From Methylococcaceae bacterium (GTDB taxonomy: Bacteria > Pseudomonadota > Gammaproteobacteria > Methylococcales > Methylomonadaceae), in the NCBI GenBank assembly GCA_030699345.1, contig JAUYMX010000506.1, forward strand, positions 1 to 13,171: a stretch of 13,171 nt of DNA, given 5' to 3'. The translations under genes were made by a program, and so were the position numbers. Under the pieces are notes generated by a model. That model ran no database searches. It was not told the origin of the DNA and worked only from the letters and a program-made list of their open reading frames with translations. This document shows positions 1 through 6,594 of this stretch, in pieces. Positions within the stretch are counted from its first letter, which is position 1, and each line of letters begins with the position of its first letter.

Positions 1-22
1 TAGTTTATTTTTTTTGATGCTA

Positions 23-28
23 TATAAT
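23..28 (+). promoter_or_regulatory. -10 box of the tRNA-Leu promoter
   Basis: A perfect TATAAT lies 24 bases before the mature tRNA 5' end and is followed by a GC-rich discriminator (GCGCACC), as is usual for growth-rate-controlled tRNA promoters. The -35 box would fall at or just before the window edge, so it cannot be judged. Confidence 0.6.
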
Positions 29-52
29 GCGCACCTCACCAATGATTACAAT

Positions 53-139
53 GCCTCGGTGGCGAAATTGGTAGACGCAAGGGACTTAAAATCCCTCGTT
101 CGTAAGGACGTGCCGGTTCGACTCCGGCCCGAGGCACCA
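53..139 (+). tRNA. tRNA-Leu(UAA)
   Basis: This is an 87-nt class II tRNA with the 3' CCA encoded. The acceptor stem GCCTCGG (53-59) pairs with CCGAGGC (129-135), with discriminator A136 and CCA at 137-139. The anticodon stem A80-A84/T92-T96 closes the loop CTTAAAA, so the anticodon is TAA (87-89), reading UUA leucine codons. A long variable arm follows (about 97-110), then the T arm CCGG-TTCGACT-CCGG. The gene is intact, but its 3' part from base 81 onward is repeated at 9417-9477. It is therefore the chromosomal target of the neighbouring element, and its present 3' half was supplied by that element at integration. Confidence 0.96.
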
Positions 140-141
140 TA
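81..141 (+). repeat. Left attachment site (61-bp direct repeat)
   Basis: These 61 bases are identical to 9417-9477. Identity starts at the second base of the anticodon stem (base 80 is A here, G at 9416) and ends two bases after CCA. It covers the anticodon stem-loop, variable arm, T arm and acceptor 3' strand, the usual att core of tyrosine integrases that target tRNA 3' ends. Crossover most likely lies in the anticodon region, by analogy with other tRNA-targeting integrases. Confidence 0.93.
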
Positions 142-147
142 TAAAAC

Positions 148-182
148 AAGGGCTTATGCAATCTGCAAAGCTCTTTTTTTAT
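148..182 (+). terminator. Rho-independent terminator of tRNA-Leu carried by the element
   Basis: The stem AAGGGCTT (148-155) pairs with AAGCTCTT (168-175) with one G-T pair. Bulged A156 is followed by an apical TGCA/TGCA stem and a 3-nt loop, then a run of T. The same plan (8-bp stem, bulged A, 4-bp stem, 3-nt loop) recurs at 9484-9515 with different apical bases. The element therefore brought its own terminator for the tRNA it rebuilt. Confidence 0.75.
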
Positions 183-194
183 ACCTAAAATTTA

Positions 195-221
195 CGGGTC
201 AACCTCTGGTCAACTTTGAAA
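195..221 (+). promoter_or_regulatory. Putative integrase arm-type binding sites, left end
   Basis: Two direct GGTCAAC heptamers (197-203, 209-215) lie 12 bp apart in a 27-bp block. The block matches 25 of 27 bases at 9268-9294, near the other end of the element and in the same orientation. Paired short repeats at both ends of an integrated element, outside the att core, are what arm sites of tyrosine integrases look like. Assignment to the integrase is inference. Confidence 0.5.
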
Positions 222-657
222 ATTAAGCTTCAAAATAGTTTGGTGGCCCCAGAGCATAAATTTCGGTCATTAATCTGCTAAATCAACCGTAACAATTGCC
301 AGCAATTCATGCGCAAATAAGCAAGAGCTATCCGTCCTTGGTTATTGCTGTTTTGTTATCTTCTGGCTTTTGCTTTAGCCAATGGCGTTCTCTTTTAAAG
401 CCATTGCATTGAATTGTTTAATTTTACGGGCTTTTTGGAAAACCCGAACAATGCTTAAGATACCTTATTACATTTCATCTGTTATCTAGCTGTAACAGTA
501 ATTGGCGAATTCGTATCATGCATGCCTAACTTTTGCATGTAAATTAAGGGGTAAATGCCGACACCTATTTGCATTGTATACAGAAGATCACAGTGTTTGT
601 GTTGCCTGGATTACTCGATTGCCTTTTTTGAATTAAATAACTTTTATCGTATTAACC
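222..657. other. Non-coding left end of the element, upstream of the cargo gene
   Basis: I see no convincing gene in this AT-rich stretch. It contains an inverted repeat CTGTTA/TAACAG (479-484 and 493-498, 8-nt loop) and a few short palindromic words, but no clear sigma-70 or sigma-54 promoter for the gene at 697. It presumably holds that gene's promoter and possibly part of the attachment complex. Confidence 0.4.
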
Positions 658-696
658 ATGTCATTTATGGCTAAAAATAGCCAAGAGGTTTCATTC

Positions 697-1449
697 ATGG
701 ATTTCAGATTTAAAAAGCATCTCATCACATCGGCCTTAATGGGCGGAATGTTGTTGGCGCCGGAGATGCAGGCAGCAACTTACACAGTGAGTCAACTTCT
801 TAATTCAGCCGGTGGCAGTACCTTTTTTAATGCCACTGCCATTAACGCCAGTGGTCAGGTGGTAGGCTTTGACGGGTGGGGTTACGGCGGCATCACCGTA
901 GCCGATTTATGGCAACCCGGCTCAGCTACACCTACTGTACTAGGCTCTCTGTGGGGGACTAATGATATTGCCACTGCTATTAACGATGGCGGACAGGTGG
1001 TGGGTTACAGCTACGGATATAATAGCCTCAAACGCGCCACTTTGTGGCAGCCCGGTTCGACGACACCTATTGAGCTTGGTGCTCTAGGAGGTGGAGATCA
1101 TTGGGACTATGTGATCGGCGGTAATAGTTACGCTACTGGCATCAACGCCAGTGGTCAGGTGATAGGGTATTCAAACAGCTACTCCGGCACCTATGGCAGC
1201 GGCGGATGCAATTACTGCGGTATCCAACACGCCGTTTTGTGGCAGCCCGGTTCAACGACACCTATTGACCTTGGTACTCCGTATAACGGTTCTGGTTTTA
1301 GTCAAGCCACTGGCATCAATGACAGCGGTCAGGTGGTGGGTTACGGAAACGCTGGAAATGGTGGCTTTGAGGCTTTTTTTTGGCAATCAAGCTCATCGAC
1401 GCCCATTGCTATGACCTCCCTAGGGGGGGGGCTTAGCAACCGCCATTAA
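697..1449 (+). CDS. HAF-repeat PEP-CTERM protein, N-terminal part (frameshifted)
   Basis: This is the first part of a secreted HAF-family repeat protein. I place the start at ATG 697 rather than the upstream in-frame ATGs at 658 and 667, because AAGAGG (683-688) sits 8 bases before it and a signal peptide follows at once: a basic N-end (FRFKK), a hydrophobic stretch, then a cleavage motif EMQA/A near residue 26. The mature region is built of HAF repeats, seen as recurring [DAI]-x-INxSGQVVGY blocks alternating with LWQPGSxTPIxLG blocks. The frame runs off at a G9 tract (1423-1431) and stops after SNRH. Removing one G joins it to the frame ending at 1909 and gives a 403-aa protein. HAF proteins are extracellular with no settled function. 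This cargo gene faces opposite to every other gene in the element. Confidence 0.82.
   Translation: MDFRFKKHLITSALMGGMLLAPEMQAATYTVSQLLNSAGGSTFFNATAINASGQVVGFDGWGYGGITVADLWQPGSATPTVLGSLWGTNDIATAINDGGQVVGYSYGYNSLKRATLWQPGSTTPIELGALGGGDHWDYVIGGNSYATGINASGQVIGYSNSYSGTYGSGGCNYCGIQHAVLWQPGSTTPIDLGTPYNGSGFSQATGINDSGQVVGYGNAGNGGFEAFFWQSSSSTPIAMTSLGGGLSNRH
1423..1431 (+). repeat. G9 homopolymer at the frameshift of the HAF/PEP-CTERM gene
   Basis: Nine consecutive G sit inside the coding region. With nine the frame ends at 1449; with eight the reading is LGGGLATAINNSGQVVG and continues to the sorting signal. The tract lies where the repeat consensus has LGGG, so it is native coding sequence. Slipped-strand mispairing or a homopolymer sequencing error would both give this picture. 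Confidence 0.85.
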
Positions 1450-1909
1450 CAATAGTGGTCAGGTGGTGGGTATTTCCAATCCAAGCAGCATATATTATGG
1501 GCATGCCGTTTTGTGGCAATCAGACTTATCGACACCTATTGAATTAGGCGATCTGAATTGGGGCATGAGTTATGCCGCTGACATCAACAACAGTGGTCAG
1601 GTCGTAGGTAATGCTGTGACTTACGCCAACATTAATGGTCATTACTCATCAACCACGCATGCTACCTTGTGGGAATCAGGCTCAACAACGGCTATTGATC
1701 TTAATACCTTGGTTTCTTTATCGAGTGGCTATTTAAGAGAAGCAATGAGCATTAATGATAAAGGGCAGATTATTGCGATAGATTCGAATAATCATATCAA
1801 TCTGTTAACACCTAATGTTGCCCCCATCCCTATTCCTGCCACCATCTGGCTATTCGGTTCGACGCTGGCCGGATTTATCGGATTTAATCGTCGCCAAAAG
1901 ATGCAGTAA
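1433..1909 (+). CDS. HAF-repeat PEP-CTERM protein, C-terminal part with sorting signal
   Basis: This is the continuation of the gene starting at 697, in the +1 frame after the G9 tract. It begins LATAINNSGQVVG, a normal HAF repeat, and carries two more (ADINNSGQVVG, SINDKGQIIA). It ends in a PEP-CTERM signal: PIPATIWLFGS, a hydrophobic segment, then the basic cluster NRRQK. PEP-CTERM tails direct proteins to an exosortase that removes the tail during surface export; that enzyme is not in this window. A GTG at 1463 is the only possible independent start, but it lacks a signal peptide and a ribosome binding site, so separate translation is unlikely. The split is therefore phase-off, a true mutation or a base-call error. 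Confidence 0.82.
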   Translation, partial: LATAINNSGQVVGISNPSSIYYGHAVLWQSDLSTPIELGDLNWGMSYAADINNSGQVVGNAVTYANINGHYSSTTHATLWESGSTTAIDLNTLVSLSSGYLREAMSINDKGQIIAIDSNNHINLLTPNVAPIPIPATIWLFGSTLAGFIGFNRRQKMQ

Positions 1910-1975
1910 GGTATTCAAATAAACATCAATAACTGCCGTATTCCGAGCTTCTATTTGTCTGTTAGCTGTTACCGA

Positions 1976-2248
1976 TTAGCACTTCGTATCCAGCGCCTTT
2001 TTAAGTTCTATTTCAGCGCATCGGTTCAACATAGTGTGAAGATGCGCTCCTACTATGCCCATACCATCGGGAACCGGGCTAATTACCCAAGGCTTTCTGG
2101 GCTGGCCTTTTGAAGCGTTTATCTTAGCAATAATAATATCCATGAATAGCTGTTGTTCCTCCGTAGATTTGTGCGGCAATGGCTTAGCTTCCGTTACCTG
2201 CTGATCTTCAAGTTTCGATAATCTGTTTTTAAGATTGTTCATTGCCAA
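1976..2248 (-). CDS. Small protein, RLxKLEDQQ family (paralogue 2)
   Basis: I do not recognise a function for this 90-aa protein, the last gene of the minus-strand operon. Its N-terminus (NLKNRLSKLEDQQ) closely resembles that of the upstream gene (LLNKRLMKLEDQQ), and the pair look like an old tandem duplication that kept only the N-terminal amphipathic, probably coiled-coil, segment. The rest is charged and soluble, with no membrane segment or signal peptide. Its start overlaps the preceding gene by 20 bases, suggesting coupled translation. The stop lies 66 bases from the convergent end of the PEP-CTERM gene. Confidence 0.7.
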   Translation of the reverse strand: MAMNNLKNRLSKLEDQQVTEAKPLPHKSTEEQQLFMDIIIAKINASKGQPRKPWVISPVPDGMGIVGAHLHTMLNRCAEIELKKALDTKC

Positions 2249-2498
2249 CCTGCAATTTAGCTAATTCATACATGCCGCATATCTTCGCGGCGAGTGCTTT
2301 ACAATCCACCTCAGTATTATTTGGTGATGTAGGATAAACCTCCAATCCTGCATCTACCCGCGCTTGCCGTTCTGTGACCTTTTGGAGCAAGGTTTTGATT
2401 TTATCAACGATTTCCTGTGGACTTAGTTTTCTGCTTTCGACAACCTTTGCCGCTTGCTGATCTTCAAGCTTCATTAGCCTTTTATTTAATAGACTCAT
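2229..2498 (-). CDS. Small protein, RLxKLEDQQ family (paralogue 1)
   Basis: This 89-aa soluble protein of unknown function shares an N-terminal helix (RLxKLEDQQ, residues 7-15) with its downstream neighbour; the two C-terminal parts differ. It overlaps the upstream gene by four bases (ATGA type), so it is probably translated by re-initiation. A charged heptad-like N-terminus suggests oligomerisation or docking. Small proteins of this sort at the distal end of replication operons in integrative elements are usually uncharacterised. Confidence 0.7.
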   Translation of the reverse strand: MSLLNKRLMKLEDQQAAKVVESRKLSPQEIVDKIKTLLQKVTERQARVDAGLEVYPTSPNNTEVDCKALAAKICGMYELAKLQVGNEQS

Positions 2499-2761
2499 TT
2501 TTTATTCTCCAATACTTCAATGCGTTTTTCTAAATCAGACGTTTCAATCACTTTTGCAACTGCTTGAAGGCACCAAGTCAACTTGGTAGCATCCTGCACA
2601 TCAACTACGCCAGAACGTGCCTCACGATATACCTTAGTCATCTCCCGTTTAACATCCTGCATGGTGTCCAACTTGCAGCGGTAACGCTGGCCTTTTTGCG
2701 GGGGTAGGGTCTCCACCTCACCAGTTGTGCCATCTATCTCAACGGGATATTTACTACTCAT
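2495..2761 (-). CDS. Conserved hypothetical protein, prophage-type
   Basis: This is an 88-aa protein. After a short basic/proline-containing N-terminus it has a helical core (VKREMTKVYREARSGVVDV then QDATKLTWCLQAVAKVIE) and a charged C-terminus ending LEKRIEVLENKK. From memory, similar short helical proteins with an R-E-M-x-x-Y-R-E-A-R-x-G core occur in prophage-like regions, sometimes near packaging genes; I cannot confirm this here and assign no function. It overlaps the upstream gene by 8 bases and the downstream gene by 4, so it belongs to the same translationally coupled operon. Confidence 0.72.
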   Translation of the reverse strand: MSSKYPVEIDGTTGEVETLPPQKGQRYRCKLDTMQDVKREMTKVYREARSGVVDVQDATKLTWCLQAVAKVIETSDLEKRIEVLENKK

Positions 2762-3260
2762 TTTCTAACCTGCAAACTGTCGTTGGTTGAATAATTATCG
2801 CCTCTGGTTCGATCTCTAACATTTCGGCATAGGTTGAAGGTGGGATGGTTGTAATGCTGTATGACTCGCCAGTTTTAACGATCCACCAATCTCGTGACGT
2901 AAACTTGTCGCATTGGTGCTTGGTATCGCTCCAAAAATTTACGCCAGGGGATTGAACGCCAGAATTGCAAGTACCCGCGCCCCGACCATGATCATTGAAA
3001 CTCTTGAATTGAATACACTGACCACATGAAGCAACTATCATTTTTGTAGGGTCATTTGCCGCGGTGTCGGTTTCAGCCGGTTTAACTTGGGGTAATGCTC
3101 CCAGGTCATCCGCTTGCAATTCTTCGACAATCTCCGCTTTATGAAGCTTCAAAAACTCCCGTTGTGACGATGTTAATTTGCTGGCCGGGTCGATCTCAAT
3201 AAAACCGTCCACTAATGACACGCCAAAACCAGCGGCTCTTATTTTTGACAACGCCCCCAT
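2754..3260 (-). CDS. TubC-docking-like / Cys-cluster protein
   Basis: This 168-aa protein has two visible parts. Residues 1-50 (KIRAAGFGVSLVDGFIEIDP, then SKLTSSQREFLKLHKAEIVEEL) resemble the small docking domain named TubC_N, first known from polyketide/peptide synthetases but also seen at the N-terminus of mobile-element replication proteins. After a linker, Cys79-x2-Cys82, Cys98 and Cys117 form a possible zinc site of the CGQC...GTCNSG...QC kind. The start overlaps the ATPase stop by one base, so the two are probably made together and may interact. Role as an adaptor in the replication complex is inference; no enzymatic motif is visible. Confidence 0.78.
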   Translation of the reverse strand: MGALSKIRAAGFGVSLVDGFIEIDPASKLTSSQREFLKLHKAEIVEELQADDLGALPQVKPAETDTAANDPTKMIVASCGQCIQFKSFNDHGRGAGTCNSGVQSPGVNFWSDTKHQCDKFTSRDWWIVKTGESYSITTIPPSTYAEMLEIEPEAIIIQPTTVCRLENE

Positions 3261-5155
3261 TAGAAACGCTCCACATCTTGAACCACTGATTTTGAGTGCA
3301 GAATTTTTCTTTCGGCGTGGAAAACTTCTAAACCACGTTCACAATGTTCACGATGTTCACGTTTTTTGATTTCAACGTTTATTCCATGCCTGCCGGGTTT
3401 ACTGATTTCTATATCAATGCCTAATGATGATAATGCCGGTTGCTGCCTTCGCAATATATCGCCCAAGCCGCGCGCTGACTTAGGCCATGCATGGGATTCT
3501 TGTTTGTGGGTTTCGAGCCTTTCTAACAAGGTTTTCATGGTGCCAGTAAAAACCAACCTCGATTGGCCGGTATGAGCTTCAACTATGTCACGCAATGCCA
3601 CCGCTACCGGTGAAGCTTCCAGCGCCCGCCCAATGCTTTCGGCTCTGTTGGCTTTATAGAGCGTATCGAATGTGCCTACTGGGTGCCCTAGTGCCTGCGC
3701 CATCGCCTCGCCTAAGCGAGTAAAGTCAGCCATGCGTGGCGGATTGATTAACTTCACTGTCGGCATTAACGCCAGCGTTTTAACAAAAAGATCCAGCAAG
3801 CCACCCAATATAGAAGGCTTGGCTAATTCCCAGGCTGCATTGATTTCGGATTCTTCACGGTAGGCAATACGGGGTAATTCGATTGATATAGCTCTATCCG
3901 TTAAATCTTGCGCCGTGATTACGCTCGGGATTGAATTCACAATAACAGGTCGTTTCACCTCGATAATAGTTTCTTCGGAATTGGTATAAAGTGTTCTCGA
4001 AGCAAAGCCGCCGCCGGTTGCTAGTGTGCAAAGCGCGTCTTGCATTGCTGGGGTTAGGTGGGATAGGTTTTCAAAACTTGCTAGCCAATTACAGCCAGCC
4101 GACACAAAAACATCTTCTATAGACTTCGGTGCGGCTCGAAGATTAACGGTATTGTTATCAATCAATTGTCGAAGCTTATTTTGCGTAGATGATTTCGCGC
4201 TGCCCTGAGTGCCGCATAATGCCAATATCGGCTTGGGTGTTTCTGCCCGCATTGCTTCCAGTAACCACGCCAGTACTAACAATCTTTCATGGTCTGGAAT
4301 ATTTACGAACTGCCACAACTGCGACAAATCACCGCCCGCTTGCGGAATCGGTAACGGTTGCATTGCGCCCGGCATCCAGAACTTAACCGGTGAGTTTGAA
4401 ATAATGCGCCAGCCGGTCGGCAATACCTCAATAACTTGCCGCTTCTCATCACCAACAAACAAATGATGCCCGCCGTTAAAATCTGCTACCCGTAAGTAAA
4501 CGCGCTCGTTTTCGCCGTCATGTTTGGCGATACCCGATAATGCAAAACTGGCTTGTTTAATGGCGGTTTCACTGGCTGACTTGCCGGTTGCATTGCCTTT
4601 TTTGGTGTGGGTGTAATAAGCAAAACTGAGCCATTCAACAAAGGTTTTACTGTTTATGGCTAGGGTATGCTCAACACCATCCATATCAACCGATACAAAC
4701 GCTTTATCTGCAATGGTGTCAAAAAACAGACTGCCTTTGTCCATTACCAGCTCGATCAATTCCTCCGCTGCTGAATCCTGCTTATCACCGTTTGCTGATT
4801 GTGGCCCGGCCATAGCATCAATATCTGCCATTGGCACGCCTGACGGTTTAGCGTCCTTTATTTTGGTGCGATATTCAAACCACAATGCTTGATTGCCGGA
4901 TATGATCTTGAGCGCATTAGCAAATTCGACACTGCCCAAGATTGCCGGATTGTCGGCACATTCTGCCAGGGCGTTATCAATTACCAGTTTGGCCGCTGCT
5001 ATGGCTTCCTGTCCAGCATCAACCGCTAACGATAAATCAAGAGTGTGAACATTGTTAACGTTGTGAACATCATTTAGAAGATTTCCGCTGTCAAAGAAAA
5101 ATTCTTCGTTATCTAATTCAGCATTTTCAATAAGAAGCTGTGTTGATTCGTTCAT
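3260..5155 (-). CDS. P-loop ATPase / putative replicative helicase
   Basis: A 631-aa protein with a C-terminal P-loop ATPase core. The Walker A motif GTQGSAKS is at residues 315-322. A Walker B-like hydrophobic strand ending in acidic/Asn residues (WLASFEN, 357-363), a sensor-1-like VIVNS (404-408) and an arginine-finger candidate in DRAISIELPR (420-429) follow. The order fits helicase-type ATPases paired with primases in satellites and plasmids (SF3/DUF927-like); exact family is uncertain. The final part (GLGDILRRQQPALSSLGI) looks like a DNA-binding C-terminal domain. It directly follows the Toprim gene with a one-base overlap, so the two likely act as a split primase-helicase in replication of the excised element. 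Oddly, residues 18-37 and 599-619 are encoded by the two arms of a 61-bp inverted repeat with 9-bp units. Confidence 0.85.
   Translation of the reverse strand: MNESTQLLIENAELDNEEFFFDSGNLLNDVHNVNNVHTLDLSLAVDAGQEAIAAAKLVIDNALAECADNPAILGSVEFANALKIISGNQALWFEYRTKIKDAKPSGVPMADIDAMAGPQSANGDKQDSAAEELIELVMDKGSLFFDTIADKAFVSVDMDGVEHTLAINSKTFVEWLSFAYYTHTKKGNATGKSASETAIKQASFALSGIAKHDGENERVYLRVADFNGGHHLFVGDEKRQVIEVLPTGWRIISNSPVKFWMPGAMQPLPIPQAGGDLSQLWQFVNIPDHERLLVLAWLLEAMRAETPKPILALCGTQGSAKSSTQNKLRQLIDNNTVNLRAAPKSIEDVFVSAGCNWLASFENLSHLTPAMQDALCTLATGGGFASRTLYTNSEETIIEVKRPVIVNSIPSVITAQDLTDRAISIELPRIAYREESEINAAWELAKPSILGGLLDLFVKTLALMPTVKLINPPRMADFTRLGEAMAQALGHPVGTFDTLYKANRAESIGRALEASPVAVALRDIVEAHTGQSRLVFTGTMKTLLERLETHKQESHAWPKSARGLGDILRRQQPALSSLGIDIEISKPGRHGINVEIKKREHREHCERGLEVFHAERKILHSKSVVQDVERF
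3300..3360 (-). repeat. Inverted repeat arm, 3' end of the ATPase gene
   Basis: The reverse complement of this block matches 5045-5105 at 49 of 61 bases with no gap. On the minus strand it opens with three 9-bp units (GTGAACATC, GTGAACATT, GTGAACGTG) and ends with the shared AAAGAAAAATTCT. It encodes REHREHCERG in the ATPase frame. Confidence 0.85.
5045..5105 (+). repeat. Inverted repeat arm, 5' end of the ATPase gene
   Basis: This is the partner of 3300-3360. On the plus strand it starts with three 9-bp units (GTGAACATT, GTTAACGTT, GTGAACATC), then TTTAGAAG and the shared AAAGAAAAATTCT tail. In the ATPase frame (minus strand) it encodes EFFFDSGNLLN followed by VHNVNNVHT. The units are iteron-like, but binding of any protein is unproven. 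Confidence 0.85.
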
Positions 5156-6003
5156 TACACACCCTCCATGTTAAATAAGTCGTTCCAGTCATACCCAGCC
5201 AATTCCGGCACTATGTATTTGCCACCAACCGCTAACGCCGCCGCTCTTGCTGCTTTTTGTCCGGTGCCTGATTCGTCGTTATCGCCAGCAATGATGATCT
5301 GGTTAGTTGGGTATAAATGCCGCATAACACGCGCTACCGGTTCCAGATTGCCCGCATCCAGCGCGACAATCACACCATGCCCGCTATGTTCATACAAACT
5401 TGCGCCGGTTGCCCAGCCTTCGCAGATTAGTAGCGTGTTGCTGCTTAATTCACCAATCGTCGAATAACATGATTTCTTTTTGCCACCAGCCAGAAACCTT
5501 TTAGAACCATCTGCATTGATGAATTGCAGATTTACTAAGCTGCTGCTTTCGTCATAAATAGGAATCACTAACGCATCACCATAAACGCGGGAATTGTGAG
5601 CTTCTACGCGTTTTTTGGTTAAGTATGAATGATTGCCGGGCTTTGATTTTGCCCACAATGACTGAGCTTTAATAGCTGCTTTAGTATGGCGCTGCTGTTG
5701 CTCTTGTTGACGCTGTTTATTGCCTGCTTCGATCTGTACAAACATCGTCTTGCTAAGCGGTTGACGTTTGCCGGTTAAGCTCCAGGTGCCACAAACACCA
5801 GTAACAAAGTGTTGATACCAGCCTGACGGGTTGCCGTCATAGTGGAGAATGTACGCCCCATTTTTGCTGGCTGCTTTATCGCCCTGAACATGCGATCTAT
5901 GCAACACACCATCGGCAATTAATGGATCAGTGAATACCACGCCATTTTCAGCGGCATGATTGAAGAAAGCGGTTTCGATTTCATTTATAGAGTTACTTAA
6001 CAT
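5155..6003 (-). CDS. Toprim-domain primase-like protein
   Basis: This 282-aa protein resembles the Toprim part of primases encoded by integrative elements and plasmids. Residues 1-85 form an N-terminal region with aromatic motifs (GWYQHF, GTWSLTG) and no clear CxxC zinc ribbon. A Gln-rich linker (about 95-108) follows, and then the Toprim core: CEGWATG with Glu195, then ALDAGN, then AGDNDESGTG with Asp241 and Asp243, and a final DWND. These acidic residues bind the metal needed for primer synthesis. It lacks a helicase domain, which is supplied by the next gene (one-base overlap). It overlaps the upstream 60-aa gene by 11 bases. Confidence 0.88.
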   Translation of the reverse strand: MLSNSINEIETAFFNHAAENGVVFTDPLIADGVLHRSHVQGDKAASKNGAYILHYDGNPSGWYQHFVTGVCGTWSLTGKRQPLSKTMFVQIEAGNKQRQQEQQQRHTKAAIKAQSLWAKSKPGNHSYLTKKRVEAHNSRVYGDALVIPIYDESSSLVNLQFINADGSKRFLAGGKKKSCYSTIGELSSNTLLICEGWATGASLYEHSGHGVIVALDAGNLEPVARVMRHLYPTNQIIIAGDNDESGTGQKAARAAALAVGGKYIVPELAGYDWNDLFNMEGV

Positions 6004-6175
6004 AGCAAACAGCCCATGTCAGGTAAGCAACCCAGAATAATAAATCGACCATGCCGCAATCAAGCCCAGCTAACGCCCTGATGAATTCGGCTTTGATACG
6101 GGTAGCGACTAAGCTAAAATGATTATGTTGTTCTTCGTTTTTGCTGCCACGGTTTGCCGCCGTGGTGGTTTTCAT
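5993..6175 (-). CDS. Small protein between AlpA-like and Toprim genes
   Basis: An unrecognised 60-aa protein. A polar N-terminus (residues 1-24) is followed by RIKAEFIRALAGLDC and a hydrophobic C-terminal helix (MVDLLFWVAYLTWAVCYV) that could lie in or on the membrane. It is accepted as a gene because it bridges its neighbours precisely, with a 4-base overlap with the AlpA-like gene and 11 bases with the Toprim gene. Short genes with a basic helix and Trp-rich tail are often found at this position in AlpA-primase modules, but I can give no function. Confidence 0.6.
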   Translation of the reverse strand: MKTTTAANRGSKNEEQHNHFSLVATRIKAEFIRALAGLDCGMVDLLFWVAYLTWAVCYVK

Positions 6176-6390
6176 ATTGCGCCGCCTTGAATATGCGCTT
6201 CTATCCAGTTTCTTAAATCTTTAGTTCTGTAACGGACGTTACGACCGATCTTGATAAACGGAATATTGTGCTCGCCAGTGGAGCGCCATTTGATTAATGA
6301 CTTTTCAGGCGTGTGAATTAGAATTGCTGCTTCGGATGTATCGACAATGATATTGTCGTCTAACGAAATGTTACGGGTTTTTGCTGACAT
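6172..6390 (-). CDS. AlpA/excisionase-type helix-turn-helix regulator
   Basis: A 72-aa protein of the excisionase-like (MerR-type winged HTH) class. The HTH begins at TSEAAILIHTPEKSLIKWR (residues 18-36), followed by the typical wing and end: IPFIKIGRNVRYRTKDLRNWIE. Members are either excision factors that bend DNA at att sites or, like P4-type AlpA, activators of integrase. It is the first gene of the eight-gene replication operon, which fits a switch role between integrated and replicating states. Its upstream region carries a palindrome (6465-6477) that may be its own or another operator. No clear -10/-35 pair was found. Confidence 0.88.
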   Translation of the reverse strand: MSAKTRNISLDDNIIVDTSEAAILIHTPEKSLIKWRSTGEHNIPFIKIGRNVRYRTKDLRNWIEAHIQGGAI

Positions 6391-6594
6391 GTTGACCGCG
6401 CTCTAGGGGTTTGTTTAAGTAGCGGTCATTCTGGAGAAGTTGGGAGTGCAATTCATACCCAAAGATAAACAGTTTATTTTTAGGTACGGTTTACAAGCCC
6501 ACGCCTTGCCTGATCATACTCAATTAATCGCATACTCCCACCTTCGGTTTGGTATTCTTTAAACTGATTTATAATGACGCCCAAGGCCATTATT
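6391..6594. promoter_or_regulatory. Upstream region of the AlpA-led operon
   Basis: A 204-bp gap without a gene. It holds the perfect palindrome ATAAAC-A-GTTTAT (6465-6477), 75-87 bases before the AlpA-like start, and inversely related words GGGAGT (6442-6447) and ACTCCC farther right. It is presumably the control region of the operon, but no promoter elements stand out. Confidence 0.4.

Noticed and set aside
541..580. Sigma-54 promoter (-24/-12) for the PEP-CTERM gene
   Set aside because: A TGCCGACACCTATTTGCA word looks close, but the essential GG of the -24 box is CC and the spacing is off.
1193..1414. Alternate-frame 73-aa open frame in the HAF gene
   Set aside because: It is a shadow of the repeat-rich coding frame with no ribosome binding site.
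3178..3369. Plus-strand 63-aa open frame ending VHNVHDVH
   Set aside because: Its likeness to the ATPase N-terminus comes from the inverted repeat; it is antisense to two overlapping operon genes.
3260..5155. ATPase gene as an insertion sequence flanked by terminal inverted repeats
   Set aside because: The repeats lie inside the reading frame, no target duplication is visible, and the protein has no transposase motif.
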